From: Paenibacillus humicus NBRC 102415
GTDB taxonomy: Bacteria > Bacillota > Bacilli > Paenibacillales > Paenibacillaceae
Direction of reading: 5' to 3'
Assembly: GCF_004000905.1 (NCBI RefSeq)
Contig: NZ_BIMD01000004.1
Location: 62,001-126,000, forward strand
DNA length: 64,000 nt
Below are positions 47,351 through 55,479 of this stretch, piece after piece; the first letter of the stretch is position 1; each line of letters opens with the position of its first letter. Below the pieces are notes generated by a model. That model did not search any database. It was not told where the DNA came from and saw only the letters and a list, made by a program, of their open reading frames with translations. The position numbers and the translations under genes were made by a program.

Positions 47351-47414
47351 GCCAATATCCCCCTGCAAAAGCCAATTCCACCCTATTATTTCCATTCCCG
47401 CCTTGCGCTAACAT
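47351..47414 (+). promoter_or_regulatory. Promoter with tandem AraC-type half-sites, transporter operon 2
   Basis: GCCAATATC (47351) and GCCAATTCC (47371) lie 20 bp apart; TAACAT (47409-47414) preceded by TGCGC is the likely -10 box, and no -35 is evident. The 32 bp from 47351 match 28 of 32 bases with 27400-27431, and the distance to the -10 box differs by one base. Confidence 0.65.
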
Positions 47415-47458
47415 GGACTCTAGAGCAATCCAGAAGAGTCTAGCGCGAGGTGAGAACA

Positions 47459-48583
47459 GTGGGAAGCATCACGTTCAATCATGTCTTCAAACGCTATAAA
47501 GGCGAAGCCCGCCCCGCCGTGGACGATTTTCATCTGTCCATCGAGGAGGGCGAGTTCCTCGTGCTCGTCGGGCCGTCCGGCTGCGGCAAGTCCACGACGC
47601 TGCGCATGCTGGCCGGTCTCGAGGAGATCAGCAGCGGCGAGCTGTACATGGACGGCAAGTTCATCAATTACGTCTCCCCCAAGGACCGGGACATCGCCAT
47701 GGTGTTCCAGAACTACGCCCTTTACCCCAACCTGTCCGTGTTCGAAAATATCGCGCTCGGCCTCAAGCTGCGCAAGACCGCCAAGCATGAAATCGGGCTG
47801 CGCGTGAACCGCGTGGCCAAGATTCTCGAAATCTCGCATCTGCTGGAGCGCAAGCCGAGCCAGCTGTCCGGCGGCCAGAAGCAGCGCGTCGCCCTCGGCC
47901 GAGCCATCGCCAGGGAGCCGCAGGTATTCCTCATGGACGAGCCGCTGTCCAACCTCGACGCCAAGCTGCGGGCGCAGACCCGCGCCGAGCTCATCAAGCT
48001 CCAGAGCGACCTCAAGCGGACGACGGTCTACGTCACCCACGACCAGGTCGAAGCGATGACGATGGGCACCCGGATCGTCGTCATGAAGGACGGCGTCATT
48101 CAGCAGGTCGCCCCGCCGCGCAAGCTGTACGACGAGCCGGCCAATCTGTTCGTGGCGGGCTTCATCGGCTCTCCTCAAATGAACTTTATCCCCGGCAGGA
48201 TCCAGCGGGAGGACGGGACCCTCTACTTCGCCAACCGCCGGATGAAGCTGCCGCTGCCCGTGGAGATGGAGCGACGCCTCGGCGGCACCGACCGGTCGCT
48301 GCGCAGCGTCGTGCTCGGCGTCCGGCCGGAGCATGTACGCCTGAGCGCCGCGCTTCCGGAAGGGGAGGACAGCGGCTACACGGCCGCCGTCGTGCAGATG
48401 AAGGAGGAAACCGGAGCCGATTCCTATGTGTATTTGCTGGCCGGCGACACGAGAGTCATAGCCCGGACCGATCCTGAAAGCGCATACCAACCCGAGGAGC
48501 AGGCTGCCTTCGGCTTCCAGATGGACAAGATTCACCTGTTCGACGAGAGCAGCGGAGTATCGCTGAGGAGAGAGCAGGCATGA
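47459..48583 (+). CDS. MsmX/UgpC-type ABC transporter ATPase
   Basis: 374 residues. Walker A GPSGCGKSTT, Q-loop VFQNYALYP, signature LSGGQKQRVALGRAI, Walker B VFLMDEPLSNLD and the switch His in YVTHDQ are all intact. The C-terminal TOBE-like regulatory domain (VLGVRPEHV) is the mark of the multi-sugar ATPases. In Firmicutes MsmX-type proteins energise several CUT1 importers; it is the only ATPase in the window and may serve the permeases at 28988, 51585 and 57694. The GTG at 47459 with GCGAGGTGAG upstream is preferred over the GTG at 47450. Its stop overlaps the next start (ATGA). Confidence 0.93.
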   Translation: MGSITFNHVFKRYKGEARPAVDDFHLSIEEGEFLVLVGPSGCGKSTTLRMLAGLEEISSGELYMDGKFINYVSPKDRDIAMVFQNYALYPNLSVFENIALGLKLRKTAKHEIGLRVNRVAKILEISHLLERKPSQLSGGQKQRVALGRAIAREPQVFLMDEPLSNLDAKLRAQTRAELIKLQSDLKRTTVYVTHDQVEAMTMGTRIVVMKDGVIQQVAPPRKLYDEPANLFVAGFIGSPQMNFIPGRIQREDGTLYFANRRMKLPLPVEMERRLGGTDRSLRSVVLGVRPEHVRLSAALPEGEDSGYTAAVVQMKEETGADSYVYLLAGDTRVIARTDPESAYQPEEQAAFGFQMDKIHLFDESSGVSLRREQA

Positions 48584-51500
48584 CGGGAAGCGGCCAAAGA
48601 TCCTTCCTCCCGAAACGAAGCCGGCAGCCTCTACTCCGGGCGGGCAAGCTCGGCCTGAGGCTGCTGCTCATCGCCGCTGTTGCAAGCGGTATCATCTGGT
48701 GGTCTTCCGGCAAGGAAGCGGCGACGTTCTCCCAGACGGTCAGCGCCTCGCAGCTGCTGGGGAATTACCCGCAGCCCGATGCCGAAGGGAAGCTTCCCTA
48801 TGCCAGGCTGATGCTCCAGCATCCCGAGGCGGAGGCGGAAGCGGCCTCCTCGCCGACCATCTCGATCGATCCGCTCCAGTACACGGAATCGGCTCCGGAG
48901 GCGAAGCTGGCGGAGACGGATGGTCCCGACGGTCCCGCGCTGAGCTGGAACAGCGACTCCGGCTGGGTGGAATGGTCGTTCGAAGCTCCGCGCGCAGGCT
49001 GGTACGAGCTGCATCTGGACTACAAGCCGCTGCCCGGCGGCCGCACATCCGTCATCCGGGGCGTGCAGCTCGACGGCGCCTACCCGTTCGCCGAGTCGGA
49101 GACGATCGAGCTGCAGCGGCTGTGGAAGGATGCCAAGTACCCGTATGAACGCAACGAGCTCGGCATGCAGGTGCGCCCCCGGCAGACGGAGATATCGGAA
49201 TGGTCCGTCAAGGCGGCGAGCGACTTCTCGGCCTCGTCCAGGCCGCTGCTGTACCGGCTGGAGCAGGGCGGCCACACGCTGAGGCTGGTCGGAGAGCGGG
49301 AGCCGGTCGCGCTTAAGAAGCTTTCCTTCGAGCCGCAGCGCGTCCTTCCCGCCTACGAGGAGTATGTCTCCTCGCAGCCGGCGGATCAGGCCGGGAATCA
49401 GCCGGCGTGGTACGAAATCACGGAAGCCGAGGCGTTCGACCGCAAGTCGAGCATCTCCATCCAGACGGACCACTGGGCCGAGCCGAACATATCGCCCGAT
49501 CCCAAAGGGCATCTCACCTACAACGTGCTCGGGGGCAACCGCTGGCGGCTGCCGGGAGAATGGGTGGAATGGAGGACGGAGGTTCCGGAGGACGGCTGGT
49601 ACGTCCTGGATCTGAAGAACTTCCAGAACTACCGCGCCGGCTTCAAGGCCTACCGCACGATCCAGATCGACGGCGAGGTTCCGTTCCGCGAATGGCTGCA
49701 TTACGGGCTCGGCTACCACAAGGAATTCGAGATCGCCCCGGCGGCGGACGGCGAGGGCAATCCCTACCGGATCTACTTGAAGAAAGGCGGGCACAAAATC
49801 ACGATGACGGCGGATTCGTCGCCTCTCCAGCCGGTGTCGCTCGCGCTCAAGGAGACGCTCGGCCAGATTTCGGACTTCGACCGGCATATCCGCCTGATTA
49901 CGGGCAACTACAGCAAAAACGCCTCGGATGCGAACATCGACTCCCAGCGCACCTGGGAGATGAAGAAATACGATCCCGACGCCGGAGCGAAGGTGCAGGC
50001 GATCGTCGCCAGGCTGAACGTCATCCGCGACTATGTGAACGGCCTGAACGGCCGCGATTCCGACCTGTCTCAGGCGATCAAGTCCTCCGTCAGCATGCTG
50101 CAGGCCATGCTGGACGATGTGGACGAAATTCCGAGCAAGGTCAACGACTTCTCCACGATCCAGGCCAGCATCGGGACCTGGATGTCGACGCTGACCCAGC
50201 AGCCGCTCATGCTCGATTACTTCGTCCTGCGCACGCCGGACAGCGATCCCGGCCTGAAGACCGCCTCGGTGCTCTCCCGCGTGCCGTATGCGCTCGGCGA
50301 CTTCGGACGCTCGTTCACGATGGATTACGAGCTGGGCGGCAAGACCGAGCAAGGAGCGCTGACGATCTGGGTGCAGCGGGGACGCGACTACGTCGATCTG
50401 CTCCGCGAGATGGTCGATCAGGACTTCACTCCGAAGACAGGCATCGCGGTGAACATCAACCTGATGCCGAACCCGAACATGCTCATCCTCGGCAACGCGG
50501 CCGGCGAGGTGCCGGATGTCGCGCTCGGGCTCGGGGAAGCGACGCCGGCCGACTACGCGATGCGGAATGCGGCCCAGGACCTGTCCGGATATCCCGGCTT
50601 CGGCGACGTCATGAAGCGGTTCATCCCGGGAGCGGCCCGGGCGCTCAGCTATGACGGCGGCACTTACGGCCTGCCGGAGGTGCAGAACTTCCAGCTGCTC
50701 TTCTACCGCACGGACATTCTGGACCGTCTCGGGCTGAAGGCTCCCGACACCTGGGAGGATGTGTTCGACATGCTGCCGACGCTGCAGGAGAACGGCATGA
50801 CGATGAACGTGCCCAAGGGCGACTTCGCGACCTTTTTCCTGGAGAACGGGGCGGATCCTTATTCGGCCGACGGCCTCAAGGCCAATCTCGGCAGCCCGCA
50901 GGGACAGCAGGCGTTCAAGCAGTGGACGGAAATGTTCACGAAGTACAACCTGCCGATCGATATTCCGGCGTTCTTCCAGCATTTCCGCGACGGGGACATC
51001 CCGATCGGCATCGCCGACTTCAACACCTACGTGCAGCTGCTCGTCGCCGCGCCGGAGATTACCGGCCACTGGGCGACCGCTCCGCTGCCGGGCATCCGGC
51101 AAGCGGACGGGGAGGTCGCCCGCTGGTCGCCGCAAGGGCTGTCGACGGCGATGATCATGAAGAAGAGCGGCCGGAAGGACGCCGCCTGGGAATTCCTGAA
51201 GTGGTGGACCTCGGACGAGGTGCAGGCGCAGTACGCGAGCGACATGGAATCGTTCTACGGCTTGGAATACCGGTGGAACACCGCGAACGTCGAGGCGATG
51301 AAATCGCTCAGCTGGCCGGGCGCCGACCTCATGGCGATCCGCGAGCAGTCCCGCTGGGCGAAAAACATGCCGAACGTGCCCGGCTACTACTTCCTGGGAC
51401 GGGAGATGGAGTTCGCCTGGAACCGGACGGTATTCGACGGCATCCCGGCCAAGGAATCGCTGGAGCAGGCGCAGCTCTCGCTGCAGCGGGAAATGAACCG

Positions 51501-51588
51501 CAGGCAGAAGGACTTCGGCATCGCGGGCGGCAGCCTCGGCGTGCCGCAGATCGGCAAGCCTTACGACTGGGGAGGGACGGACAAATGA
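48580..51588 (+). CDS. Membrane-anchored two-module + family 1 solute-binding protein (fusion)
   Basis: 1002 residues, about twice the usual binding-protein size. Residues 25-42 form a single membrane anchor (GLRLLLIAAVASGIIWW) with no lipobox. Two related beta-sandwich modules follow, about 95-255 and 283-425; each contains a (W)VEW(S/R)-x-E(A/V)P-x(2)-GWY core and an IQxDGxxPF-type strand, like carbohydrate-binding jelly rolls. A helical linker occupies about 430-560, and from about 590 to the end lies a family 1 binding protein (GALTIWVQRGRDYVDLLREM, FYRTDILDRLGLKAPDTWEDVFDM, FRDGDIPIGIADFNTY). It overlaps the ATPase gene and the next permease gene by four bases each. Likely captures and presents a polymeric glycan at the surface. 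Confidence 0.85.
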   Translation: MTGSGQRSFLPKRSRQPLLRAGKLGLRLLLIAAVASGIIWWSSGKEAATFSQTVSASQLLGNYPQPDAEGKLPYARLMLQHPEAEAEAASSPTISIDPLQYTESAPEAKLAETDGPDGPALSWNSDSGWVEWSFEAPRAGWYELHLDYKPLPGGRTSVIRGVQLDGAYPFAESETIELQRLWKDAKYPYERNELGMQVRPRQTEISEWSVKAASDFSASSRPLLYRLEQGGHTLRLVGEREPVALKKLSFEPQRVLPAYEEYVSSQPADQAGNQPAWYEITEAEAFDRKSSISIQTDHWAEPNISPDPKGHLTYNVLGGNRWRLPGEWVEWRTEVPEDGWYVLDLKNFQNYRAGFKAYRTIQIDGEVPFREWLHYGLGYHKEFEIAPAADGEGNPYRIYLKKGGHKITMTADSSPLQPVSLALKETLGQISDFDRHIRLITGNYSKNASDANIDSQRTWEMKKYDPDAGAKVQAIVARLNVIRDYVNGLNGRDSDLSQAIKSSVSMLQAMLDDVDEIPSKVNDFSTIQASIGTWMSTLTQQPLMLDYFVLRTPDSDPGLKTASVLSRVPYALGDFGRSFTMDYELGGKTEQGALTIWVQRGRDYVDLLREMVDQDFTPKTGIAVNINLMPNPNMLILGNAAGEVPDVALGLGEATPADYAMRNAAQDLSGYPGFGDVMKRFIPGAARALSYDGGTYGLPEVQNFQLLFYRTDILDRLGLKAPDTWEDVFDMLPTLQENGMTMNVPKGDFATFFLENGADPYSADGLKANLGSPQGQQAFKQWTEMFTKYNLPIDIPAFFQHFRDGDIPIGIADFNTYVQLLVAAPEITGHWATAPLPGIRQADGEVARWSPQGLSTAMIMKKSGRKDAAWEFLKWWTSDEVQAQYASDMESFYGLEYRWNTANVEAMKSLSWPGADLMAIREQSRWAKNMPNVPGYYFLGREMEFAWNRTVFDGIPAKESLEQAQLSLQREMNRRQKDFGIAGGSLGVPQIGKPYDWGGTDK

Positions 51589-52568
51589 ATACCGGCACCG
51601 AGCCGACTCCCGCAATCGCCATCGGCAGCGGACGCAAGCCCTCGCCGGCGCTGCCGAAGCTGAGGCGCTTCGCAAGCGACCTGCGCAGGGACGCCTTCTG
51701 TTATGTGTTCCTCGCTCCGTTCCTGATCTGCTTCCTCGTCTTCATCGTCGTTCCCGTCGCCATGGCGGCGACGCTCGGCTTCACGTCCTACGACGGCTTC
51801 GGCAAGCTGCATTTCATCGGCTTCGACAACTACATCGCGCTGTTCACGCAGGATATCGTCTTCCTGACCAAGGCGCTGCCCAATACGTTTCTGTTCGCGC
51901 TCATCGTCGGTCCGGGCGGGTACGTCCTGTCGTTCCTGTTCGCCTGGCTGATCCACCAGCTGCCGCTCAAGGTGCGCGACTACTACACGCTCGTCTTCTA
52001 TGCTCCGTCGATGGCGGGGGCCGTGGCGCTGTCCGTCGTCTGGATCGCCGCCTTCAGCGGGGACCGCGTCGGCTACGTCAACAACTTCCTGCTGTCGATG
52101 GGCTGGATCGACGGGCCGGTCGTCTGGCTCCAGGATCCGAAGTCGCTCATGAAGATCATGATCCTCGTCTCGCTCTGGATGAGCTTCAGCGTCGGCTTCC
52201 TCGCGATGCTCGCCGGCCTGCAGACGGTCAACCGGGAGCTGTACGAGGCCGGCCGCATCGACGGCATCTCCAGCCGGCTGCAGGAGGTGTTCTACATCAC
52301 CGTCCCGTCGATGAAGCCGCAGATGCTGTTCAGCGCCGTCATGACGATCGTGTCCACGCTCAAGGCGGGCAGCATCTCGACGCAGCTGACGGGCATGGCG
52401 GTGACGCCGCAGTACGCGGGGCATCTCATCATCAACCATATCGACGACTACGCCTTCATCCGCTTCGAGCTCGGCTACGCCTCGGCGCTGTCGGTCATCC
52501 TGCTGCTGCTCAGCTACTTCGTCATGAGATTCGCCTATCGCCTGTTCAACTCGAAGGAGGAGCTGTGA
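51585..52568 (+). CDS. Sugar ABC transporter permease (first of pair A)
   Basis: 327 residues. Six membrane helices; first at FCYVFLAPFLICFLVFIVVPVAM. EAA loop YEAGRIDGISSRLQEVFYITVPSMKPQM. It has an unusual 40-residue N-terminal extension rich in Pro and Arg. ATGA overlap with the fused binding protein gene indicates tight coupling, so the fusion protein is its partner. Confidence 0.92.
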   Translation: MNTGTEPTPAIAIGSGRKPSPALPKLRRFASDLRRDAFCYVFLAPFLICFLVFIVVPVAMAATLGFTSYDGFGKLHFIGFDNYIALFTQDIVFLTKALPNTFLFALIVGPGGYVLSFLFAWLIHQLPLKVRDYYTLVFYAPSMAGAVALSVVWIAAFSGDRVGYVNNFLLSMGWIDGPVVWLQDPKSLMKIMILVSLWMSFSVGFLAMLAGLQTVNRELYEAGRIDGISSRLQEVFYITVPSMKPQMLFSAVMTIVSTLKAGSISTQLTGMAVTPQYAGHLIINHIDDYAFIRFELGYASALSVILLLLSYFVMRFAYRLFNSKEEL

Positions 52569-52571
52569 GCC

Positions 52572-53438
52572 ATGATCGCCAGACTCCGAAGAATCCGCTC
52601 GGCATCGCCTTTCCAGGCCGTCCTGATCGGCGGCTTCACCGCGCTCGCGGCGTTCATGTCGCTGCCGATCATCTTCATCTTCAGCCATGCGTTCAAGCCG
52701 CAGAACGAGCTGTTCCTGTTCCCGCCGCGCTTCTTCGTCCAGCATCCGACGCTGCGCAACTTCGAGTCGCTGTTCCTGCACGCCTCGAACGCGACCGTTC
52801 CGTTCACGCGCTATCTGTTCAACAGCATCGTCGTGCTGAGCCTGACGCTGGCGAGCGTCATCATCGTCAGCACGATGGCGGCTTATGTGCTGGCCAAGTA
52901 CCGGTTCCACTTCAAGGCGCTCATCCTCTCGATGATCACCCTGTCGCTCATGTTCGCGCCGGAGACAGTCTCCATCCCGAGGTATCTGATCGTCAGCGGC
53001 ATCGGCCTGAACAACACGTATTTCGGCCATGTGCTGCCGTCGCTCGCCTCGCCCGTCGCCGTGTTCATGCTCGTCGGCTTCGTCTCGCAGATTCCGAACG
53101 ATCTCATCGAGGCGGCCAAGATCGACGGAGCGGGCCATGTCGGCATCTTTGCCCGCATCGTGCTGCCGCTGTCGGCTCCCGCCATCGCGACGATCTCGAT
53201 CCTGACGTTCCAGACGGTATGGGGCGACGTCGAGACGTCGACCCTGTTCATGCAGAAGGAAGCGATGCGCACGCTGGCGTTCTACGTCAACAGCCTGCTC
53301 AGCGGCCTGCAGAACAACGTCGCGGGCCAGAACATGGCCGCTGCGGCCGGACTGCTCATCTTCATCCCGAACCTGATCATATTCCTGCTGTTCCAGCGCA
53401 AGGTGCTCGAAAGCATGGTCCATTCCGGGATCAAGTGA
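52572..53438 (+). CDS. Sugar ABC transporter permease (second of pair A)
   Basis: 288 residues, MalG-like. IFIFSHAFKPQNELFLFPPRFF near the N-terminus and EAA loop IEAAKIDGAGHVGIFARIVLPLSAPAI. AAGGAGG precedes the ATG, three bases after the previous stop. Together with 51585-52568 it forms the channel for the fused binding protein. Confidence 0.93.
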   Translation: MIARLRRIRSASPFQAVLIGGFTALAAFMSLPIIFIFSHAFKPQNELFLFPPRFFVQHPTLRNFESLFLHASNATVPFTRYLFNSIVVLSLTLASVIIVSTMAAYVLAKYRFHFKALILSMITLSLMFAPETVSIPRYLIVSGIGLNNTYFGHVLPSLASPVAVFMLVGFVSQIPNDLIEAAKIDGAGHVGIFARIVLPLSAPAIATISILTFQTVWGDVETSTLFMQKEAMRTLAFYVNSLLSGLQNNVAGQNMAAAAGLLIFIPNLIIFLLFQRKVLESMVHSGIK

Positions 53439-53463
53439 TTCCATCAGCAAAGGAAGTCGGACA

Positions 53464-55479
53464 ATGAAGAAATGGATCGCTCTACTGCTCGTCGCGGCGC
53501 TGGCCTGGATCGCCGCGCCGGAGCCCGCTTCCGCCGGGCTTCCGTATCGAACGTTCTATTACGACAGCAACCAGTCGGACTGGTTCCGCATCCAGCCGAT
53601 CTATACGCCGGCGGGCGCATACAACGCGGACTTCCAGGAGCCCGCGGATCTGCAGGCGGGGCCGGACGGCAGCATTTACGTGGCCGACAAGAAGCTGGAC
53701 CGGATCGTCGTGCTGCGCAAGGACGGCTCCCTCGACCGCCGGATCGGCGAGGAGGAGGGACCCGGCAGCCTCAGCTCGCCGGAGGGGGTGTTCGCGGCGC
53801 CGGACGGCAGCGTCTACGTCGCGGATTCCGGCAACCAGCGGATCGCCGTATTCGGTACGGACGGCAAGTTCCGCAGGGAATACAAGAAGCCGGACTCGCC
53901 GCTGCTCGGGACGGAGCATTTCGTTCCGGTGAAGCTTGCCGTCGACCGGCGCGGCGTCATGTACATCGCGCTGAACTCCTCCTATCAGGGCCTCGTCCGG
54001 CTGAGTCCGGACGGCGAGTTCATGGGGTATTTCGGAGCGAACAAAGCCGATACGTCGATGCTGAATTGGCTCAAGAAGCTGATCCTGAACAAGGAGCAGC
54101 TGTCCAAGGAGAAGGCGGCGCTGCCCAAGCCGATCGCCAACGTCGCGATCGACGGGGACGGCTTCATCTATACCGCGACGGCGGGGGGAGAGGGCAAGGG
54201 GGCGGTCCGCAAGCTCAACGCGGGCGGGGTGGACGCCTTCAAGAACAAAACGCTCGTGAACGGAAACGGCATCGTGGATGCGGCTCTCGACGACGAAGGC
54301 TTTCTCTACGACGTCGATACGGATTCCGGCTTCATCACCTTGTACGACCGCAGCGCGGAAGCGCTGTTCGCCTTCGGAGCCGTGGACAAGGAAACGCAGC
54401 AGTACGGCATTGTCGGCTACCCGACCGCCATCGGCGTCGATTCGGAGCATGCGGTCTGGGTGGCGGACAGCGCGACCAAGACGGTGCATAAGTTCGTCCG
54501 CACCGAGTTCGGCCGGGAGGCGCTGAAGGCGATGGCGCTCTACGCCGACGGCAGGTACGAGGAGAGCAAGCCCTACTGGGACGCGGTCTACGCCCGCAAC
54601 GATATGTTCAACGCGACCTTCCAGGGTCTCGGCAAGGTGTACCTGCATGAAGGGGACAACAGGCGCGCGCTCTCGTTCATGCGGACGGCGTTCGACACGG
54701 ACGGGTATTCCAAGGCGTTCTGGCAGATCCGGCTCGACTGGCTGCAGAACCGCTTTGTCCTGCTCTTCGCCGGCATCGCCGCCCTCCTTCTCCTGCTCCG
54801 CTACGGGAGAAAGGGGATCAAGCGCCTGCTGCGGCGGCATCCGCTGCCGGAGAAGTGGAGCCGTCCGCTCGGACATCTGCGCCATTTCGGCTCTGTCATG
54901 ATCCATCCGTACGAAGGCTTCTACCGGCTCAAGGAAACCCGGATTCCGGCGTGGATCACGCTGACGCTGCTGGCCGCCGTCCTCGCGGTGAAGCTGGCCC
55001 GGATCTACTGGACCGGCTTCCTGTTCCATCCGGTCGATCTGGCCGACGTCAATCTGCCGAGCGAGCTTGGCTTGTTCATCCTTCCGTGGGCCACCTGGAT
55101 CATCGCCAATTACCTCGTCTGCAGCGTGAGGGACGGGGAGGGCCGGTTCCGGGAAGTGGTCCAGGGCAGCACGTACGCGCTGGCGCCTTATCTGTTCCTG
55201 TCCATCCCGATTCTCATCCTCTCCAATATCGTGACGCTGGACGAGAAGGTGCTGGTCGCTTCCCTGACGACGGTGACGGCGATCTGGCTGGGCGTCCTGT
55301 TCATCGTCATGACCCAGGTCATCCACAACTTCGACTTCGTGGAGACGATCAAGAATTCGGCGGTGACGGTGTTCGCGATCGGCACGATCTGGCTGTTCGG
55401 CTTCATCATCTTCGGCTTGTCCTACAACCTGCTGGACTTCTTCCAAGAGCTGTATAAAGAGGTGAACTTCCATCCGTAA
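53464..55479 (+). CDS. Secreted NHL-propeller / Yip1-domain membrane protein
   Basis: 671 residues. A cleavable signal ends at PASAG (about residue 25). Residues about 55-350 contain NHL-type propeller blades (EPADLQAGPDGSIYVADKKLDRIVVL, SPEGVFAAPDGSVYVADSGNQRIAVF). A TPR-like stretch covers about 355-420 (ALYADGRYEESKPYWDAVYAR, ALSFMRTAFDTD). A membrane helix lies near 430-448, and the last 190 residues form a multi-helix Yip1 domain (VMIHPYEGFYRLKE, VVQGSTYALAPYLFLSIPILIL). The propeller should be outside the cell. It sits between two permease pairs, so a role in organising or sensing for import is inferred. AAAGGAAG lies before the ATG. Confidence 0.82.
   Translation: MKKWIALLLVAALAWIAAPEPASAGLPYRTFYYDSNQSDWFRIQPIYTPAGAYNADFQEPADLQAGPDGSIYVADKKLDRIVVLRKDGSLDRRIGEEEGPGSLSSPEGVFAAPDGSVYVADSGNQRIAVFGTDGKFRREYKKPDSPLLGTEHFVPVKLAVDRRGVMYIALNSSYQGLVRLSPDGEFMGYFGANKADTSMLNWLKKLILNKEQLSKEKAALPKPIANVAIDGDGFIYTATAGGEGKGAVRKLNAGGVDAFKNKTLVNGNGIVDAALDDEGFLYDVDTDSGFITLYDRSAEALFAFGAVDKETQQYGIVGYPTAIGVDSEHAVWVADSATKTVHKFVRTEFGREALKAMALYADGRYEESKPYWDAVYARNDMFNATFQGLGKVYLHEGDNRRALSFMRTAFDTDGYSKAFWQIRLDWLQNRFVLLFAGIAALLLLLRYGRKGIKRLLRRHPLPEKWSRPLGHLRHFGSVMIHPYEGFYRLKETRIPAWITLTLLAAVLAVKLARIYWTGFLFHPVDLADVNLPSELGLFILPWATWIIANYLVCSVRDGEGRFREVVQGSTYALAPYLFLSIPILILSNIVTLDEKVLVASLTTVTAIWLGVLFIVMTQVIHNFDFVETIKNSAVTVFAIGTIWLFGFIIFGLSYNLLDFFQELYKEVNFHP

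Noticed and set aside
48631-51675. A 1014-codon open frame antisense to the binding-protein fusion
   Set aside because: Same GC-bias artefact; composition is not protein-like and the sense frame has strong family matches.
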